A stretch of DNA of 61,111 nucleotides, from NCBI GenBank assembly GCA_017413255.1, contig JAFPUC010000004.1, positions 84,882-145,992 of the forward strand, written 5' to 3'. This document shows, piece by piece, positions 45,063-53,888 of the stretch (position 1 is the first letter of the stretch; each line of letters opens with the position of its first letter). A program made the position numbers and the translations under genes. Below the pieces are notes generated by a model. That model was not told where the DNA came from. It worked only from the letters and a program-made list of their open reading frames with translations, and did no database searches. This stretch comes from Aeriscardovia sp. (GTDB lineage: Bacteria > Actinomycetota > Actinomycetes > Actinomycetales > Bifidobacteriaceae).

Positions 45063-46154
45063 ATGAACGAAGAAGGAAGGGAAGAAGAGGTCCAGGCCAC
45101 TTTTCTTGCAGCTCAGGAAAGAAGCCGTCAAACGAAGGAAAAGATAGAAAAATCCCCTTCATCTTTCAAAATGATTACAGGAGACAGGCCTACGGGGCGC
45201 CTGCACCTGGGCCACTTTTTCGGATCTATAAAAAGCCGCGTGGAACTGCAAAATAAAGGTTTGAAGTGCGCCATAGTCATAGCAGACTACCAGGTTATAA
45301 CCGACAGAGACACCACCGCCCATATAGAGGACAATGTGCTCGAAATGGTAATAGACTACATGGCCTGCGGGATAGACCCGGAAAAAACCATAATTTTCAC
45401 CCACTCCTACATCCCCGAGATAAACCAGCTCATGCTTCCTTTTATGTCCCTGGTAAGTGAGGCGGAGCTTTTAAGAAATCCCACCGTGCATGCCGAAATG
45501 CTTGCCTCAAACCATTCCCTTACAGCTCTCCTTCTGACCTATCCAGTCCACCAAAGTTGTGACATTCTCTTCTATTCTGCCGACGGGATGCCCACAGTCG
45601 TTCCCGTGGGCAAGGACAACCTCCCCCACATCCAAATTGCCAGAACCATAGCCAAGAGATTCAACTCCAGATTTGGAACGGAGCCCACTTTCTCCTCCCC
45701 CATCGCCCTTCTTTCGGACGCCCCCGAAATTCCGGGGCTTGACGGAAGAAAAATGAGCAAATCTTATAAAAATTCGATAATGCTTTGCTCGACGGAAGAA
45801 GAGACCAGGGAATTGATTAAAAAGTCTCCTTCGGATTCAGAAAGAAAAATCACCTTTGATCCTGAAAAGAGGCCCCAAATTTCAGCTCTTTTAACAACTG
45901 CGGCGCTTACCACTGGAAGAAGCGAAAAGGAAATAGCGGAAGATATTGGAAGCGGAGGTGCGGGGGCCCTTAAAAGCTATGTGGCTGAAAGCGTGAATGC
46001 ATTTTTGGCACCCGTAAGAGAGAGAAGGAAGGAACTGGAACAAAATAAAGATAAGGTCCGGGAAATTTTAAGGGCCGGAAACGAAAAGGCGGAAAAAATA
46101 GCGGCCTCGACTCTGCAAAAAGTCAGGCAGGCCATGAACATGATTTACTACTGA
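45063..46154 (+). CDS. trpS: Tryptophanyl-tRNA synthetase
   Basis: A 363-residue class I synthetase with the HIGH-like GRLHLGHFFGS near residue 47 and the KMSKS motif GRKMSKSYKN near 232. An N-terminal 35-residue charged extension precedes ITGDRPTGRLH. GGAGG lies four bases before the ATG. rlmB follows after eight bases on the same strand. Confidence 0.95.
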   Translation: MNEEGREEEVQATFLAAQERSRQTKEKIEKSPSSFKMITGDRPTGRLHLGHFFGSIKSRVELQNKGLKCAIVIADYQVITDRDTTAHIEDNVLEMVIDYMACGIDPEKTIIFTHSYIPEINQLMLPFMSLVSEAELLRNPTVHAEMLASNHSLTALLLTYPVHQSCDILFYSADGMPTVVPVGKDNLPHIQIARTIAKRFNSRFGTEPTFSSPIALLSDAPEIPGLDGRKMSKSYKNSIMLCSTEEETRELIKKSPSDSERKITFDPEKRPQISALLTTAALTTGRSEKEIAEDIGSGGAGALKSYVAESVNAFLAPVRERRKELEQNKDKVREILRAGNEKAEKIAASTLQKVRQAMNMIYY

Positions 46155-46162
46155 GGAAAGAA

Positions 46163-47083
46163 ATGATTCCCAAAAGAAGATCGTTAAGAGGGAAAGGGCC
46201 CACGCCCAAAGCTGAAGAGCGCACATGGCACAAGGCCTACAAGGAAAAGTCCCTTCGCGAAAAAAGAAAGACTGCCAACCCGTACCTGGCAGCTAAAAAG
46301 AGGGGGGAGGAGAGGAGAAAAGAGGCAGAAGAGATAATAATCGGGCGCAACGCCTGCCTTGAAGCCCTTAAAACTTCCATGCAGGCAAAAAGACTCTTTT
46401 TGGCCCGGGGCATACAGAAAGATGAGAGGGTTGAAGAAATCTGCGCCCTGGCATCCAAAAAAGGAGTGCCCATCTTTGAAAAAGACAGGGGAGAGATAGA
46501 GAGCATGGCCCGAAATAAGGCGCACCAAGGCGTGCTTTTGGAAGTTAAGGCCTATGAATACAAAGATCTCGATAGGGTGCTTGAAAGCTCTTCTGACCCC
46601 CTTCCCCTTTTCGTCGCAGTCGACGGCCTCACCGACCCTCAAAACCTGGGAGCCATAATCAGATCGGCGGCCGCCTTTGGAGCGGAGGGGGTGATAATCC
46701 CCCACAGGCGCAACGCTTCAGTGAACGCCGCCTGCTGGAAGGCCAGTGCGGGGGCGTGCGCATTTATGAATGTGATAAGGGTGGAAAACCTAAACCTGAC
46801 CTTAGAAAAACTTAAAAGGATAGGATACTCCGTAATAGGGCTTGACGGAGAGGGGGAAAGGGAGGTAGGAAAAACGGGGTTTGAAAACGATCCTTTGGTA
46901 CTCGTCGCCGGATGCGAAGGAAAAGGGATAAGCCGGCTCACCCGCACTAAATGCGACATGGAAGCTAAAATACCCATAGAAGAAAGAATGGAATCATTAA
47001 ATGTATCGGCAGCGACTGCAATAGCATTATTTGCTACCGTAGAAGCTAGAAAAGCCTCTTTCCCGAAAGATCAAAATATCTAA
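46163..47083 (+). CDS. rlmB: 23S rRNA 2'-O-methyltransferase RlmB-like (SpoU/TrmH)
   Basis: A 306-residue SPOUT methyltransferase. The first 55 residues are very basic, then a substrate-binding domain, then the catalytic knot with VDGLTDPQNLGAIIRSAAAF, LVAGCEGKGISRLTR and MESLNVSAATAIALFATV. The closest known function is 2'-O-methylation of 23S G2251, but other TrmH-type targets are possible. The last 38 bases overlap the convergent ABC gene, where both proteins are coding. Confidence 0.88.
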   Translation: MIPKRRSLRGKGPTPKAEERTWHKAYKEKSLREKRKTANPYLAAKKRGEERRKEAEEIIIGRNACLEALKTSMQAKRLFLARGIQKDERVEEICALASKKGVPIFEKDRGEIESMARNKAHQGVLLEVKAYEYKDLDRVLESSSDPLPLFVAVDGLTDPQNLGAIIRSAAAFGAEGVIIPHRRNASVNAACWKASAGACAFMNVIRVENLNLTLEKLKRIGYSVIGLDGEGEREVGKTGFENDPLVLVAGCEGKGISRLTRTKCDMEAKIPIEERMESLNVSAATAIALFATVEARKASFPKDQNI

Positions 47084-48080
47084 AACTTTCCAGAGGCAAA
47101 GAAAAGCTAACGCGCGATCCCAAGGGATAGGAAACGGGGGAAAGGATAAAAATTTCCCCGCCGCCTCCAACTAAAGAACCGCGAAGCCAGAATTCCTTGC
47201 CCATGTTTTCACTGCCCAAAACTTCAATTTGAGGCCCCGCTTGCCCCACTTTCGCATTTTCAGGCCTAAAACCCAAGATAAATTTTCCGGAGGGGAGGGA
47301 GGAGGGGAAGGAAAAGCCACCCAGAGAAAAGCGGCCCTCAAAAGCTTCTTCTTCTATCAAATTCATGGGGGGCTGGCCCATGAAAGAGGCTACAAAGGTA
47401 TTTGCGGGATTTAGGTACACTTCTTCAGGGCTCCCCACCTGCTCTATTTTTCCATCCCTCATAACAGCGATCCTGCCTGCCATAGTGAGGGCTTCAACCT
47501 GATCGTGGGTGACGTAAATGGAAGTAGTTCCTATCTTCCTTTGCAAATCCCTTATCTCCCTCCTCATTTGAAAGCGCAGGTTGCTGTCGAGGCTGGAAAG
47601 GGGTTCATCCATTAAGAAGAGGCCCGGACGGCGCACTATTGCGCGGGCAATGGCGACCCTCTGCTTTTGTCCCCCCGACAGTTCCGAAGGGAGTCTTGAA
47701 AGCAGCCCCTCTATGCCACACATCCTTGCCGCCCGTCTTACCTTTTCCTCTATTTCTTTTTCCTTTCCGATTCTTAGGGCCAGGGCTATGTTTCCCGCAG
47801 CATCCAAATGAGGGTATAGACACGGGGACTGAAATACCATAGATACATCCCTTTTTTGCGTAGGAACTCGGGAAAAATCTTTTCCGTCAAAATAAATCGT
47901 TCCGGATTCGGGCTTTTCCAGTCCTGCCGCCAGGCGCAGGAAGGTGGACTTCCCGCATCCAGACGATCCCACCACCGCCAAAAATTCCCCCTCTTCTATT
48001 TCCAGGGAAAGGCCCTCTATGGCGAGGGGGGCTTTTTTGGAATATCTGAAACTCACGTCTTCGTACCTGACAGAGGACAT
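47046..48080 (-). CDS. ABC transporter ATP-binding protein, MalK/UgpC/MsmK type
   Basis: The start is ATG 48080 (AGAGAAG upstream), giving 344 residues; a longer frame to 48512 covers the kinase gene antisense and is not credible. Motifs: GSSGCGKSTFLRLAAGL (Walker A), ELSGGQKQRVAIARAI (signature), GLFLMDEPLSSLD (Walker B) and YVTHDQVEA (H loop). The C-terminal 100 residues form a TOBE-like domain. No permease or binding protein is adjacent, so it may be a shared ATPase for several sugar importers, as MsmK is in other bacteria. Confidence 0.92.
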   Translation of the reverse strand: MSSVRYEDVSFRYSKKAPLAIEGLSLEIEEGEFLAVVGSSGCGKSTFLRLAAGLEKPESGTIYFDGKDFSRVPTQKRDVSMVFQSPCLYPHLDAAGNIALALRIGKEKEIEEKVRRAARMCGIEGLLSRLPSELSGGQKQRVAIARAIVRRPGLFLMDEPLSSLDSNLRFQMRREIRDLQRKIGTTSIYVTHDQVEALTMAGRIAVMRDGKIEQVGSPEEVYLNPANTFVASFMGQPPMNLIEEEAFEGRFSLGGFSFPSSLPSGKFILGFRPENAKVGQAGPQIEVLGSENMGKEFWLRGSLVGGGGEIFILSPVSYPLGSRVSFSLPLESFRYFDLSGKRLF

Positions 48081-48159
48081 TTCTTCTCTTTTTCGGCTTA
48101 GAGGGATAAAAAATACTATATTTTTTATGGTAATCGGGGGCTGTGACGGGGAGGAGCCG

Positions 48160-48933
48160 ATGTTTGGGTCCGCGATAGGGGGGTACAAGATTCTTTGCCC
48201 CCTTGGAGAAGGGGGCGCAGGAAGCGTATACAAGGCAAAAAAGAACGGGAAAATAGTAGCCCTAAAACTTCCCAAGATTTTGAGCCCCACAGACTTGCGC
48301 CGTTTGAAAAGAGAAGTTTGCGCGCTTTCAAGCGTAAACAATCCCAACGTGGCAAAAATAGTAGAGGCAGACGTGGATGGGCCGTCTCCTTTTATAGCTA
48401 TGGAGTTTATAGAGGGAGAGAACCTGAGGGGGGATGTGAAAGCAAACGGGGTATATGAGGGAAAGTACCTCGCCCTCCTTGCCGACAAGCTCTCTTTTGC
48501 CCTGCACTCCATTCATGAGGCGCATATAATACACAGAGATATAAAACCGGAAAATGTAATCATAGCTGAAAGGGGGCCTGTCCTGGTGGATTTTGGCATA
48601 GCTATGAATCCGGAAGAAACCCACCTTACCCGCACCGGCCTGATAATGGGGACGCCGGGATATATCGCCCCTGAAATTTTGGAAGGAGGCAGGGAAGGGG
48701 CGCAAAGCGACTGGTGGTCCCTTTGCGCAGTTTTAGCTTTTGCAGCTTTAGGGCGCTCGGCTTTCGGAGCGGGGGGAGTTGCAGGAATACTGGATAAAGA
48801 AGAGAGGGGGGAATTTGACTTTGCCCCTCTCCCTTCCCCGCTTGCCTGCGCCTTTGCCAAGGCCTTAGATCCCAATCCCTCCCTCCGCCTTCCCGTTAAG
48901 GATCTGATAGACGTCATATGGCAAAATATTTAA
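48160..48933 (+). CDS. Soluble serine/threonine protein kinase
   Basis: With ATG 48160 (GGGGAGGAG upstream) the product has 257 residues. It is essentially only a kinase domain: GEGGAGSVYKAK (glycine loop), VALKLPK (Lys), HRDIKPENVI (catalytic loop), VDFGIAMN (DFG) and GTPGYIAPEIL (APE). No transmembrane helix, PASTA repeat or other sensor domain follows, unlike PknB-type kinases. It begins an operon with a membrane protein and a DsbA-like protein. Its activator and substrates are unknown. Confidence 0.93.
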   Translation: MFGSAIGGYKILCPLGEGGAGSVYKAKKNGKIVALKLPKILSPTDLRRLKREVCALSSVNNPNVAKIVEADVDGPSPFIAMEFIEGENLRGDVKANGVYEGKYLALLADKLSFALHSIHEAHIIHRDIKPENVIIAERGPVLVDFGIAMNPEETHLTRTGLIMGTPGYIAPEILEGGREGAQSDWWSLCAVLAFAALGRSAFGAGGVAGILDKEERGEFDFAPLPSPLACAFAKALDPNPSLRLPVKDLIDVIWQNI

Positions 48934-48946
48934 AAGCCGCAAGGGA

Positions 48947-48961
48947 GAAGGAGGAGCAATT
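48947..48961 (+). promoter_or_regulatory. Ribosome binding site and ATT start of the kinase-linked membrane protein
   Basis: AAGGAGG is followed after four bases by ATT (48959-48961). In this frame the upstream stop is TAG near 48908, and no ATG, GTG or TTG occurs between it and 49124. Confidence 0.6.
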
Positions 48962-49963
48962 TTTAATCCGCGACTGAGCTGGCGCAAAGATGAGCGCAAG
49001 GAGAATCTTCCCGGAACCGACGAGGATGTAAATCTGTCCTCTTTTGAAGATCCGGAAGATGAAGAGGAGGAAGAGGAGGAAGAGGGCCCTAGAATTAGCG
49101 AATTTGACGCCCCCACCACCCTTTTGCCAATCCCCAGAGCCGTAAAAGGAACCCCATCTCCAAAAATCCCCATAAGCCGTACCCTTGCCCCCGACCCCTC
49201 TCTTCCACATTTTGCCTCTTCGGCTTCCCCCAACTACTTTTCCCCCAAAGCCCGCGAGGAAAAGAAATTTGATGAAGCGAAGCCGAAAATGTACGGAAAG
49301 CTTTTGGCCCTGCTTTTAGTGATACCGATTTTCTTTCTTTCAAATGCCGTACCTATGGAAGGGCTGATCGCCTCCGCCATTCTCTACGCCTGTTTTTATC
49401 TCTACGGCTTTATCCTCGACATCCAGCAGATTCGGCGCCGGAGGGGAAAAAGAACTTTGAACTGGTTCGAGCTTTTAATACGCTCCCCGTGGTGGGCGGC
49501 AAAAATTTTAATCCGCATGCTGCCTGCGATCCTCATATGGTTTTTCGGCCTGATATTGTTCAACTGGCTTTTAGGCTTTGCCTACTCATCTATCGATGCA
49601 GCCTTTTTGGGATCCGGATGGAAAATGAGCTTTGTCAATTTCCCCCCGCGCTCCTGGGGCGGCCTGGTTTTGGGCCTTTGGGCCCTCTTGTGCTGGCTGG
49701 CGCTGCTTTTCACGCGTCTTGGCACCAAAAGCGCGGGAGTGGGGTTCGACTGCGCCTATAGATCCATTTACCGGGGAGTTAGGCACTTAAAGGATGAAGA
49801 AAGCGCAGGCCCGGTGAGCAGGGACGCTTACCTGCATCCTGCTTCAGCCAAATGTGGAATAATCTTGCTTATACTCTTAGGAGCTTTTCTCCTGGCGAGC
49901 CTGACCGTTTACCTGGCCCTTAGAGGTACGGATTGGGGACCTATATTCGTCACCCGTTTATAG
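48959..49963 (+). CDS. Membrane protein with acidic N-terminus, probably starting at ATT
   Basis: The coding potential begins well before the first canonical start (TTG 49124, which has no ribosome site). From ATT 48959 the product has 334 residues. The head includes a run of eight Glu followed by Pro/Ser-rich sequence, all likely cytoplasmic. About four to five transmembrane helices follow, including LLALLLVIPIFFLSNAV, ILIWFFGLILFNWLLGF and the last, IILLILLGAFLLASLTVYLA. No family was recognised. It lies 25 bases after the kinase and 21 before the DsbA-like gene. The acidic disordered head is a plausible kinase substrate. Confidence 0.72.
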   Translation: MFNPRLSWRKDERKENLPGTDEDVNLSSFEDPEDEEEEEEEEGPRISEFDAPTTLLPIPRAVKGTPSPKIPISRTLAPDPSLPHFASSASPNYFSPKAREEKKFDEAKPKMYGKLLALLLVIPIFFLSNAVPMEGLIASAILYACFYLYGFILDIQQIRRRRGKRTLNWFELLIRSPWWAAKILIRMLPAILIWFFGLILFNWLLGFAYSSIDAAFLGSGWKMSFVNFPPRSWGGLVLGLWALLCWLALLFTRLGTKSAGVGFDCAYRSIYRGVRHLKDEESAGPVSRDAYLHPASAKCGIILLILLGAFLLASLTVYLALRGTDWGPIFVTRL

Positions 49964-49984
49964 AAAAAGACTGAGGAACTTTTA

Positions 49985-50944
49985 ATGGCAAAAAAGAAAG
50001 CAGCAGACGGTAAAAAAGAGACAGAAATACAGAGGAGCGATAGAAAACGGCAAACTATTCTGGGCGTTATAGTCGTGGTTATACTGATCGCGGTCCTGTG
50101 CGTGGTGGGATACTTCATTTGGAGGGCCAACAGGCCTTCTTCCTCCTCTTCTTCCTCAACTTCCACCTCCCAGCAGGAGAGGAAAGAAGCTGAAGCAGAA
50201 CTTGCTTCCGTGAAGGTCAAGCCCTCTGCGGCTCTGGCCAATGGGGGATTTTTAGTATCTAAAAACGGCTTGAATAAACCTGTCTCGGGAGTGCCTACCA
50301 TTAGCATTTATATGGACTTCATATGCCCGGCATGCGGAGAAGTTGACAGGGACATCGACAATACCCTCATACAAATGGTGAATGCCGGACAGGTAAATGT
50401 CGAAATTCACCCTGAGGCCTTCCTAAACGACGAATCTACAGACGAATATTCAAGCAGGGCAGCGGGGGCTGCGGTATATGTGGCCCAGTATGAGCCGGAC
50501 AAACTCCTCGATGTGGTAAGGGCCTTCTTTGCCTCAGCCTACCAACCTAAAGAGTCTGAAAACTACAAGCCGGTTTCAAATGCAATGATTAGCGCCCAGC
50601 TGGAAAAGGCCGGAGTAAGCGCTAGCGTGGCACAGGATGCCGTGAAAGGAACGTACGTTCCTTGGGTAAATGCCCAGACCAGCATGGCTTCCACCGATAC
50701 GGCTCTGCAACACCCCTCAGGGCAGCTAAAGGGCGAAATTACGACTCCTACCTTTATAATTAACGGTCACTATTGGCTGTTCGACGAGGCGTGGAGCCAG
50801 ACCGGAAGCCCCTTAACCTCCCTCTTAAAGGCTATAGGGCTGACGCAGGCTGAAGTGGGGACAAGCAAGAAGCCGGCCCTGGGATCGCAAGGAAAACCCC
50901 TGTTCCCCACTTCTTCTTCCTCCTCGTCTTCTTCCTCAAACTAG
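49985..50944 (+). CDS. Membrane-anchored DsbA-like thioredoxin-fold protein
   Basis: A 319-residue protein. A basic head of 25 residues is followed by one signal-anchor helix (ILGVIVVVILIAVLCVVGYF), a poly-Ser linker, then the DsbA fold with the active CPAC motif (YMDFICPACGEVDRD, near residue 115) and the cis-Pro loop TTPTFIINGHYW. The protein ends in a poly-Ser tail. It should act outside the membrane on disulfides. It is the last gene of the kinase operon and is closed by a strong terminator. Confidence 0.9.
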   Translation: MAKKKAADGKKETEIQRSDRKRQTILGVIVVVILIAVLCVVGYFIWRANRPSSSSSSSTSTSQQERKEAEAELASVKVKPSAALANGGFLVSKNGLNKPVSGVPTISIYMDFICPACGEVDRDIDNTLIQMVNAGQVNVEIHPEAFLNDESTDEYSSRAAGAAVYVAQYEPDKLLDVVRAFFASAYQPKESENYKPVSNAMISAQLEKAGVSASVAQDAVKGTYVPWVNAQTSMASTDTALQHPSGQLKGEITTPTFIINGHYWLFDEAWSQTGSPLTSLLKAIGLTQAEVGTSKKPALGSQGKPLFPTSSSSSSSSSN

Positions 50945-50963
50945 GCCGGAGGGCAAGGGGCAT

Positions 50964-50996
50964 AAAAAAGGGAGGCTCTGCCTCCCAATTTTTTAT
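50964..50996 (+). terminator. Bidirectional intrinsic terminator
   Basis: GGGAGGC-TCT-GCCTCCC with AATTTTTTATT on the plus side and six T residues on the minus side. It ends both the kinase operon and the convergent urease operon (ureD stops at 51009). Confidence 0.92.
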
Positions 50997-51008
50997 TCCT
51001 AGGGGAAT

Positions 51009-51881
51009 TTAGCCTACAGCGTTAAGAGCGTTTACAAAGGCCTCATCTTTCCTCAGATCCAAATGAGGAAGCCCGTAGAACCTGTAACGGAGCCAATCTA
51101 TGGAGCGGTAGAGAATCGCTCTATTGTTATTGAGGCTCTTTCCCAGCACCCTAACGACCATGGCGGGACCCTCAAGAAGCGAAATCCCCATTATGGTGCC
51201 ATCGAAGGCCATATTGTTAAAGTCTTGGAGTTCTTTAACGAGCTTGGCATTTACTCTTTCGTCTACAACTACAAGCGAGCTATAGTTCCTGTACCCCTCG
51301 AAGAGGCCCAGCTCCGCCATTTCAAAAGCGTGGGGATCTAAGATGAGGTTGTCATTGAAAATGAGCCGGCCATCATAACTGATCTTGGAAAGCATATGGA
51401 CGTAACGGTACTGGAAGTCCTTGTGGTTCATAGACCATCCGGCCGTAATGCCGTCAGTGTAGAGGAGGCTTGCCCCCTTTGCCACGTCAATTTGGGTAAC
51501 CTGCCTGTACTTGGAATTTCCGTAGGGTATAACGTCATCAGGGAGGAACTCCAGAACTGCATCCTCATCTACTTTGACCTTTATATCCTGAACGGTCGTC
51601 TTGCCGTCATTGCACTTGTAAACGTATGTAGGAGCCTGGCTGGCCACTATGGCATGCGTCTTTTCATGGGAGGTTATAAAAGTTTCGTAATGCTCACCCT
51701 CGACAAATCCTCCCCCCATGGTGATGAGGAAAAACGCAAGCGTGTCCTCATTGTTTAGGCGGAGGGGGGCGCTTAATTTGGACTGCCCTCCGGTTACACG
51801 CTTGGATGCTACAGTCCTTCCGTCCCGATTAGTGAACTCGATCTCGGTGTACCCATCACGCGGGTATGTGTAGGTTTTCAA
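51009..51881 (-). CDS. ureD: Urease accessory protein UreD
   Basis: A 290-residue UreD/UreH that binds apo-urease and guides UreF and UreG during nickel insertion. Family segments are GGGFVEGEHYETFITSHEKT near residue 53, APTYVYKC near 81 and FLPDDVIPYGNSKYRQ near 112. The start is TTG 51881, behind GGAGG about ten bases away. It is the last gene of the urease operon, 35 bases after ureG, followed by the shared terminator. Confidence 0.92.
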   Translation of the reverse strand: MKTYTYPRDGYTEIEFTNRDGRTVASKRVTGGQSKLSAPLRLNNEDTLAFFLITMGGGFVEGEHYETFITSHEKTHAIVASQAPTYVYKCNDGKTTVQDIKVKVDEDAVLEFLPDDVIPYGNSKYRQVTQIDVAKGASLLYTDGITAGWSMNHKDFQYRYVHMLSKISYDGRLIFNDNLILDPHAFEMAELGLFEGYRNYSSLVVVDERVNAKLVKELQDFNNMAFDGTIMGISLLEGPAMVVRVLGKSLNNNRAILYRSIDWLRYRFYGLPHLDLRKDEAFVNALNAVG

Positions 51882-51916
51882 AGTCTCACGCCTCCCATTC
51901 GATGCGCTTTTGCCTC

Positions 51917-52534
51917 TTAGTCTTCAGTCAGGAGGCACTCTCTCTTAATCCAGTTGACAACCTTGTCTACGCCTTCGCCGGTCATAAGGTTGGTGAAGAA
52001 GAAGGTTCCAGGCTTGCGGAATTTCTCGGTATCCTTTTCCATCCTCTTCAGATCCGCTCCGACGTAGGGGGCCAGATCGGTCTTGTTGATTATGAACAGA
52101 TCGCTCTTTATCATGCCCTGTCCGGCCTTGCGGGGGATCTTTTCACCTTCAGGAACGCCGATGATGTAAATAGAGAAGTCTACCAATTCAGGGCTGAAAG
52201 TAGCGGCGAGGTTGTCTCCGCCGCTTTCTACGAAGACGAGATCCAGATCCGGGAACCTCTTCTCCAGTTCCTCAATCCCGGCCTCATTCATAGATACATC
52301 CTCGCGGATGGCGGTGTGAGGGCATCCGCCCGTTTCAATTCCTATGATGCGGTCGTCTTCCAGAACGGAGTTCTGGCGCATATACTCAGCGTCGATCTTG
52401 GTATAAATATCATTGGTGATGACGCCTATGGAGTAGTCCTTGGCCATGACGGCGCAAAGATCCTCCAGAAGCTTGGTCTTGCCGGACCCTACAGGTCCTC
52501 CGACCCCAATTATCACAGGCTTGCCGTTAGACAT
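51917..52534 (-). CDS. ureG: Urease accessory GTPase UreG
   Basis: A 205-residue SIMIBI GTPase that delivers nickel. It has the P-loop [17 protein letters not shown], the conserved metal-site neighbourhood [15 protein letters not shown] (CPH), [19 protein letters not shown] and the base-recognition [21 protein letters not shown] precedes the ATG. It lies between ureF and ureD with 14-base and 35-base gaps. Confidence 0.96.
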   Translation of the reverse strand: MSNGKPVIIGVGGPVGSGKTKLLEDLCAVMAKDYSIGVITNDIYTKIDAEYMRQNSVLEDDRIIGIETGGCPHTAIREDVSMNEAGIEELEKRFPDLDLVFVESGGDNLAATFSPELVDFSIYIIGVPEGEKIPRKAGQGMIKSDLFIINKTDLAPYVGADLKRMEKDTEKFRKPGTFFFTNLMTGEGVDKVVNWIKRECLLTED

Positions 52535-52548
52535 AACCCCTCCTAAAA

Positions 52549-53301
52549 CTAAGACATAAACAAACGGAACACGGTGGTCTCGTGCCTAATCTGGGCCAGC
52601 TCCACTCCCGGAACCGAAGCCCCGAGGTAGGATTCGTCCAGATCCTCTATGGCCGAGGAAAGATCGATGATATCTCCAAAAATCGTATGGAGAATATCTT
52701 GCCCCGCCTTTTGGCCCAAAGGTATGGCCCTCACCGCGTTCTGAACCATGGTAGTGACAATGCTGTAGGAGTAGTAGCACACGCTCTGGCGGAAGTCAGA
52801 GCCCATCATATGCATAAAGAGGGCAAAGGCAATGGCCTGATTGCCAAAAGCCTTCTCCTCCTTAATCCTTATGCGGTACTCGCGCAGGATCTCTACTTCC
52901 TTTGCATCCGTATCCCCGTAAAGCCTGAGGAGCAGATCTATCATCTGGACCGCTATCAGGCTTGCGCCTTTCCTGGTCTCAAGAGCTGCAGCCGACAAGG
53001 TCAAAATCCTGTCTATCTGCCAGATTTTGTCATACTCCTGCTTGTCCAAAGCCTCCATGACAAGCTTTACGGCAAGCCCCTCTCCCCACTTGAACTGAGT
53101 CTCGAGGTATATCGAGAGCCATTTCTCGAAGGAGGGGGCATCGTGGACTATTCCATCCCTGAGGTAAGTTTCCATACCGTAAGAATGGTTAAAAGTCCCG
53201 ATAGGGAAAGTCGAATCGCATACCTGGAATATTTCCAGATTCCTGTTTATTTCCCTGTATTCCTCTTCTTTTTTGGCTGTGCGCCCTTCCCTGCTGCTCA
53301 T
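52549..53301 (-). CDS. ureF: Urease accessory protein UreF
   Basis: A 250-residue all-helical accessory protein. The family start is visible after a charged 24-residue head: [21 protein letters not shown], then [15 protein letters not shown] near residue 165 and [12 protein letters not shown] near 192. UreF bridges UreD and UreG in the activation complex. It lies between ureE and ureG in the same operon. Confidence 0.92.
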   Translation of the reverse strand: MSSREGRTAKKEEEYREINRNLEIFQVCDSTFPIGTFNHSYGMETYLRDGIVHDAPSFEKWLSIYLETQFKWGEGLAVKLVMEALDKQEYDKIWQIDRILTLSAAALETRKGASLIAVQMIDLLLRLYGDTDAKEVEILREYRIRIKEEKAFGNQAIAFALFMHMMGSDFRQSVCYYSYSIVTTMVQNAVRAIPLGQKAGQDILHTIFGDIIDLSSAIEDLDESYLGASVPGVELAQIRHETTVFRLFMS

Positions 53302-53318
53302 TAAGACCGCCTTAGAAA

Positions 53319-53789
53319 TCAGTACCTCAGATCCACGTGTTCCAACGGCTCGGAAAGAGTAATCTCCTCCAGGTCGTAAGGAATGTGGTTATGGTCGAGG
53401 ATCTTCTCCACCACCGGATCTCTCTCTAGGATGATAGTTCCGTTTTCAATCTTTACGGGCTTGTGGGTATTGCCCAGAAGGTGGGCTATAACGCCCATCT
53501 GATCAATATCTTTCGGCTTAATAACTATCATTTCCTGCGACTGAGTGTGGATGACTACCAGGGTCTCCCCGTCTTCATCATCCATCTTCTTGCAGATAAT
53601 GTCTCCGCTCTTTAGCGGAAGATTCTTCCTGTCGAGCCTCATGCGGTATTCATGGCCATGATCGGAAGTTACGCGGTGGATGGGCTTAGCCAGATCCTCG
53701 TTATCCATATAAACGGTCTCTATATGGTATTTCCCAGCATCCGGATAGGTGTCGACATTGCCTATTATTTCTTCAATTATGTCGTCCAT
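53319..53789 (-). CDS. ureE: Urease accessory nickel chaperone UreE
   Basis: A 156-residue UreE with the two-domain layout: the N-terminal domain includes HRVTSDHGHEYRMRL, and the C-terminal domain has the metal-site segment AHLLGNTHKPVKIENG. The His-rich C-terminal tail found in some UreE proteins is absent; the end is EPLEHVDLRY. It follows ureC after a 99-base gap with a hairpin, the longest gap inside the urease operon. Confidence 0.9.
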   Translation of the reverse strand: MDDIIEEIIGNVDTYPDAGKYHIETVYMDNEDLAKPIHRVTSDHGHEYRMRLDRKNLPLKSGDIICKKMDDEDGETLVVIHTQSQEMIVIKPKDIDQMGVIAHLLGNTHKPVKIENGTIILERDPVVEKILDHNHIPYDLEEITLSEPLEHVDLRY

Positions 53790-53827
53790 TTTGCCTTCTT
53801 ATAAAAATATAAAAAAGGAACTTAGTA

Positions 53828-53862
53828 GATGCAGCCCTTTTAACGGAGCTGCACCCTTTTTT
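53828..53862. promoter_or_regulatory. Hairpin in the ureC-ureE gap
   Basis: GATGCAGC and GCTGCACC can form an eight-base-pair stem (one G-T wobble) with a 12-base loop. A run of six T residues follows on the plus strand, not directly on the operon's own strand. It may fold in the ureC-ureE mRNA gap and affect processing or stability; function is inference. Confidence 0.4.
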
Positions 53863-53888
53863 ATTCTATCTGTGCAAAATCAGAGGGA

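Noticed and set aside
48081..48512. N-terminal extension of the ABC ATPase frame
   Set aside because: The extension lies antisense to the kinase P-loop region and is not ABC-like; ATG 48080 starts the normal ATPase.
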